From a virus: a stretch of DNA of 32,688 nt. The position numbers and the translations under genes are program-made. Positions 31,401-32,688 of the stretch are shown here, piece after piece. The stretch covers positions 1-32,688 of IMG/VR virus record IMGVR_UViG_3300010411_000009; one strand, 5' to 3'. The notes under the pieces are model-generated. The model was not told the DNA's origin, ran no database searches, and saw only the letters and a list, made by a program, of their open reading frames with translations. Numbering within the stretch: position 1 is the stretch's first letter; every line of letters starts with the position of its first letter.

Positions 31401-32688
31401 AAAAGACAATAAAGGTAGGAAGGTATATACTCCTACTCGTAAGACTGTATATCCCCGTAAAATAGCCAGTATGAGCGATCCAAGGGTAAGTGGAACTGTT
31501 TTGGGTACACAGCATTTAGATGCAGCAGATGCTAATAAGCTTATGGCTTATTTTGCATTCCTTAATAACCATGATGGATTTACTTTAAGTATCTTTGATG
31601 GTGCAGCATTATCTAATAAAGCCAATGAAATATTTTATGATATTAATTCAAAGTATTCATTTGCTGGTGCAGTTAATGATCTGCTTGTTAATTCAAAGAA
31701 AGTATTTACTGCTAAAGGCAAACAGCTTGCTAAAGAGTTTCCTGAATTTAATTTGGAAGATGCTTTACATGCAGAATTAACTAAACAAAGGATTGGTAAA
31801 GAAAGTGAAAAATATACTGATAAGAGAGGTAAGCAAAGATACAGACAAGTAGCTATTTCTAAAGAAAAGACTGAATCTGTTATTAATGTTTTATCTGCTC
31901 AAGTTGAGCATACAAGTAATAAAGCAAAAGAGAATCAACAGATACTTGCTAAATCAGTACTTGGTATTTCTCAGTATGCTTTCCCTGGTACAGAGTTCAT
32001 TACTAAAAATAAAGAAGTTGATGAGATTTATGGTATTAAACCCTCTGAAATTACAAATGAGAGAACTAAAGTATTAGAAGAAAATATTACTTCTATGCAA
32101 AAAATGCGTAGAGATCTTGGATACAAAGATACTCCTGCTACTATAAAAGAAATCGTCAAGAAAATTGTAAAAGAAGAGACTATAGAAAGTACTCCATTTA
32201 AAATAAAGAAAAATCTTAATCCAAATTTTGATTTAACTTCTAAAAAAGAACAAGATTTTAATGTAATAATGGTAGGTGCTCCTGTAAAAACAGTTAAAGC
32301 TACTGCGTATACTTCTGATAAATTTCCTGGTATTGGTTTTGCTTTTCATAAAGATCCCGATAGAGATGCATGGATTTTATCAGAAGTAACTACAGGTGGG
32401 AAAGTATTACATGGGGAATTTACTCAACAGGAACTCATTAATACTCTTGAAACAAATATTGATTACACACGTTTTTTAAAAGCTTTAGAAGCTTTAAAAA
32501 AAGAAAACACTTATGGAAGCAATAGAGATTCAAATTTATCAGAAGATCCTGCTGATTTTGAAATAGAAGAAAAAGTTAATAATGAAAATGTAATTGAACT
32601 CTATGATGCTATTAAAGATAATGGAAATAAAAAAGTAAGTGAAACACATGATCTTCAATTAAAAAGTATTCTTAATAGAGTAGTCAAG
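25492..32688 (+). CDS. Virion RNA polymerase (N4 vRNAP-like) with zincin domain, 3' end off the window
   Basis: 2399 codons without a stop, running off the right edge (N4 vRNAP is about 3500 aa). Residues 70-330 are Gly/Ala-rich with amphipathic or membrane-seeking stretches (AGLTYGLGAGAAAIAETVLG, HGIGYVAAQMATMLAGAGIV), as in ejected proteins. Residues about 900-1010 form a zincin peptidase: NIFINKD, GHEITHQL (H950, E951, H954) and EELLAMF (E1004/E1005). Polymerase motifs: KQERMGMTSSVSPQG with R1491 and PQG 1500-1502; motif A EIDGTANGPAFG (D1642); motif B RKLAKPPTMKTMYSMG (R1766, K1770, Y1778); motif C LSIFDGA (D2036). The D-to-D gap of 394 is close to N4's 392. A further domain follows (about 2250-2330, GIGFAFHKDPDRDAWILSEV). 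The SD before ATG 25492 is weak (AGGATAAAT). The enzyme would transcribe early genes from hairpin promoters, none of which I find here. Confidence 0.9.
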   Translation, partial: MPLDLDALTATKMASLEGTLKAKKENVLTPAAQYLQERANKAQALNPLPSMDQEITPTELPAIEENIARSTYRGGREAVQGMAGLTYGLGAGAAAIAETVLGEGGLSTDIKKSMVNKYVANEKAMAVYAKPEDSLTYSWKKATEEGDVGAMLSWASHGIGYVAAQMATMLAGAGIVAQGTKMLGKKAVSKIATTLIEKEATRLAAGKAVTEATMNQATKTVAGRLGTHLGMGIEGFGMEGGEIMGDLAKQSVIEDRGLTGAEIGKGLTATAIAGSIEYLENVLELGAFKGKLANLPGTKSINGKTGKLARAAVTGAKVSGTEALQEAAQTAVEQWGKGQDLNTTEIIDAAGLGALGGGPASVGGLATKSIKEQKTANFKRAEKDRIKPQNTAGFKTKVKKAAETAKGVLKFTEADSPDRNETTAINVMHERVQKEEVAASEKVKIGKDALNLFKSMHKEHGELLAEFAAGTEEDKINNPEKYDAIDAKVTELETRIKDTEPIVMAIVKAKQADKEVEPEALLETFRQSFVKENGKTSGNIAESIRKVFGSKASNTIMDSTAEGYIDIEEQLKAYTGDLTENEKAEVQAGAKLQKSSDAVIQQVNKNVGKVNTDILEGSLEGDFKGISQHIEGITDAMASGDTKLAQDLQQTLSKWADSRVHRFEVFNEMYEKGDKASFKTKKAFAELSAIRKAQIGKDLFVNKGSKGLVDFMGLEAQALQDAAAYGEEILNTKPTNTKTETQVRDSRTATSPASVDIKITPQEKVTPEKTDQGGVDAQINPASVNATEQDGLGYSDEYINQMSQLTDESNTEDYINAEVTANVEYRNTSNKTEEGISKRKSIKEKLLELREKKNNTLPSNTEKKALKELQNYFNKSGHKQKEVATVKIVNKPKQSKDLKAIAKAFGVQVHFYESTSDAINKQEGVATYTDARNIFINKDTKDSHLGILGHEITHQLKRKHPDLYTKLETHLEISDENFNQFKDSLLKDVKGTPIEKEYAKNAKEELLAMFVGEHFGNKSFWNKVKVSDKKLFDKLVNIAHKILTKVMRAVTIVSPYFSDLRAAQKTLFEVMQETVQREQEITKKDTITTTHTDISVRGLKAVKDPEMSITLKDSIADYRKSFINTVNFLVQPKYKNFIDQDPIQYLLQEDGKLPEQVTEALMAVSYKWLATQASSYVSNDEYRMSSILGLDEDSDIQLTPDAMKALRHIGVQANYPIEALGKEAFKILGIKIGDNADYDLRDRMELSLGSMMIATMEQQKLIEPVYIFSGSAGNKDKGIAPFGYAGLIAKQKDPLNPFYANVTDRFKTSEKYIATKNADPTITFYRPISQPHTKLKNEREASPIIRGIAKDWNTDRTAWDNTYNPDGEKRDFSFKPFTYKEGHQFLTKRAGFQWTKEQSANLIKNINTPWVPNAPVMNVFLALDQDSQERILDRQDTDTEHISEHESNKGINLGIQKSIEKVAGWLSAAELEENGYESEFYIPAEPWKQERMGMTSSVSPQGDKLMRSLFNMKDWKRDMDLNDPAQKDLFLLGIGLYLDIEFTKEGGIVNTVQKTEELLQTDIMQNGIQSIKNLINRNTDIIKVTLDVEKATETEMKNIVAAVKKGGVKAQSLKALVEFARYDLAVEAGSKTFETTMTIEIDGTANGPAFGRWQFMQDPENPLLHLAALQTGGFRFYENVEGQAKWDLSEHLAVALNHDAYQITGFAWANTQLQREIEVQEEKLDTHSTAGKKYDAQKTIDKMHAFQEIMGEAIDPETGNVSKEMRKLAKPPTMKTMYSMGQKKLTQELIHNTIKTIEMKAKKFSEDAEVLHALNMTVLTLTDHPLFPISGNGNNIKTLPISKEKVLNTRLSDAAITVLSKHISENQGKTMYEAVIEVFQEIKETSDTLNQGLSLATVYYNTMRKGYIAKALKEGNKEILSVGDVKKIDKQLENIFPQIQGAGGSMLPMASLDDRRDYSAKHPVVQGYRKKDNKGRKVYTPTRKTVYPRKIASMSDPRVSGTVLGTQHLDAADANKLMAYFAFLNNHDGFTLSIFDGAALSNKANEIFYDINSKYSFAGAVNDLLVNSKKVFTAKGKQLAKEFPEFNLEDALHAELTKQRIGKESEKYTDKRGKQRYRQVAISKEKTESVINVLSAQVEHTSNKAKENQQILAKSVLGISQYAFPGTEFITKNKEVDEIYGIKPSEITNERTKVLEENITSMQKMRRDLGYKDTPATIKEIVKKIVKEETIESTPFKIKKNLNPNFDLTSKKEQDFNVIMVGAPVKTVKATAYTSDKFPGIGFAFHKDPDRDAWILSEVTTGGKVLHGEFTQQELINTLETNIDYTRFLKALEALKKENTYGSNRDSNLSEDPADFEIEEKVNNENVIELYDAIKDNGNKKVSETHDLQLKSILNRVVK

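Noticed and set aside
1-32688. CRISPR arrays, rRNA, integrase or insertion sequences
   Set aside because: No regularly spaced repeats, no rRNA-like sequence, and no integrase or transposase motifs were seen; the only mobile element is the intein.

Overview
The window is the late (virion) half of a tailed phage genome of the N4 type (family Schitoviridae or a close relative). It is AT-rich DNA with short intergenic gaps, many ATGA or TTG-start overlaps and clear Shine-Dalgarno (SD) sites. The clinching gene is the last one. An open frame begins at 25492 and runs off the right edge (2399 codons, no stop). It carries the motifs of a single-subunit T7/N4-class RNA polymerase: a T/DxxGR-like block followed by PQG, motif A IDGTANG, motif B R-x3-K-x7-Y and motif C IFDG. 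The two catalytic Asp residues are 394 residues apart, close to the 392 I recall for the N4 virion RNA polymerase (vRNAP). Gene order also follows the N4 late block: terminase, 30-kDa protein, tail genes, lysis-position genes, portal, scaffold-like protein, N4-gp56-type capsid, further virion proteins, vRNAP.

Layout. Positions 1-2788 hold small minus-strand genes: a partial Cys-rich ORF, a GIY-YIG nuclease-like protein, a winged-helix RepL-like protein, several short unknowns and a DUF5662-like protein. They are separated by hairpin terminators and a 28-bp perfect palindrome. A near-consensus sigma-70 promoter (2937-2965) then fires rightward into the late operon: a gp49/Sf6-gp66-like protein, a putative Acb2/Tad1-hairpin protein (possible anti-CBASS/Thoeris sponge), a small-terminase candidate, a 66-aa ORF bounded by a duplicated 15-bp gene junction, and the large terminase, which is interrupted by a LAGLIDADG intein. 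Next come a 30-kDa virion protein, a 130-aa tail-associated protein, a 1224-aa modular tail fibre, two small tail-associated ORFs, and a cassette of a DUF5675 protein, a phospholipase A2-like protein and a lipoprotein in the usual lysis position.

A hairpin and a second sigma-70-like promoter (13815-13842) precede the head genes: portal, a 68-aa protein that may start at AUA, a 109-aa protein, the scaffold-like protein and the major capsid protein, with a strong terminator behind the capsid gene. The remaining genes (19165 to the right edge) encode further virion proteins: a HeH-like protein, a repeat protein, a 780-aa protein with a hydrophobic ejection-type segment, a 151-aa and a 609-aa internal virion protein, and the giant vRNAP.

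How it works together. In N4 phages the vRNAP travels in the virion and is injected to transcribe early genes. Host sigma-70 polymerase reads the late genes, which fits the two near-consensus promoters here. The most unusual point is that the giant vRNAP also carries a zincin metallopeptidase motif (HEITH plus a downstream EELLA) upstream of the polymerase domain, so one injected polypeptide may combine proteolysis and transcription. The host cannot be named from the sequence. A bacterium with consensus-type sigma-70 promoters, SD-led translation and lipoprotein export is implied.
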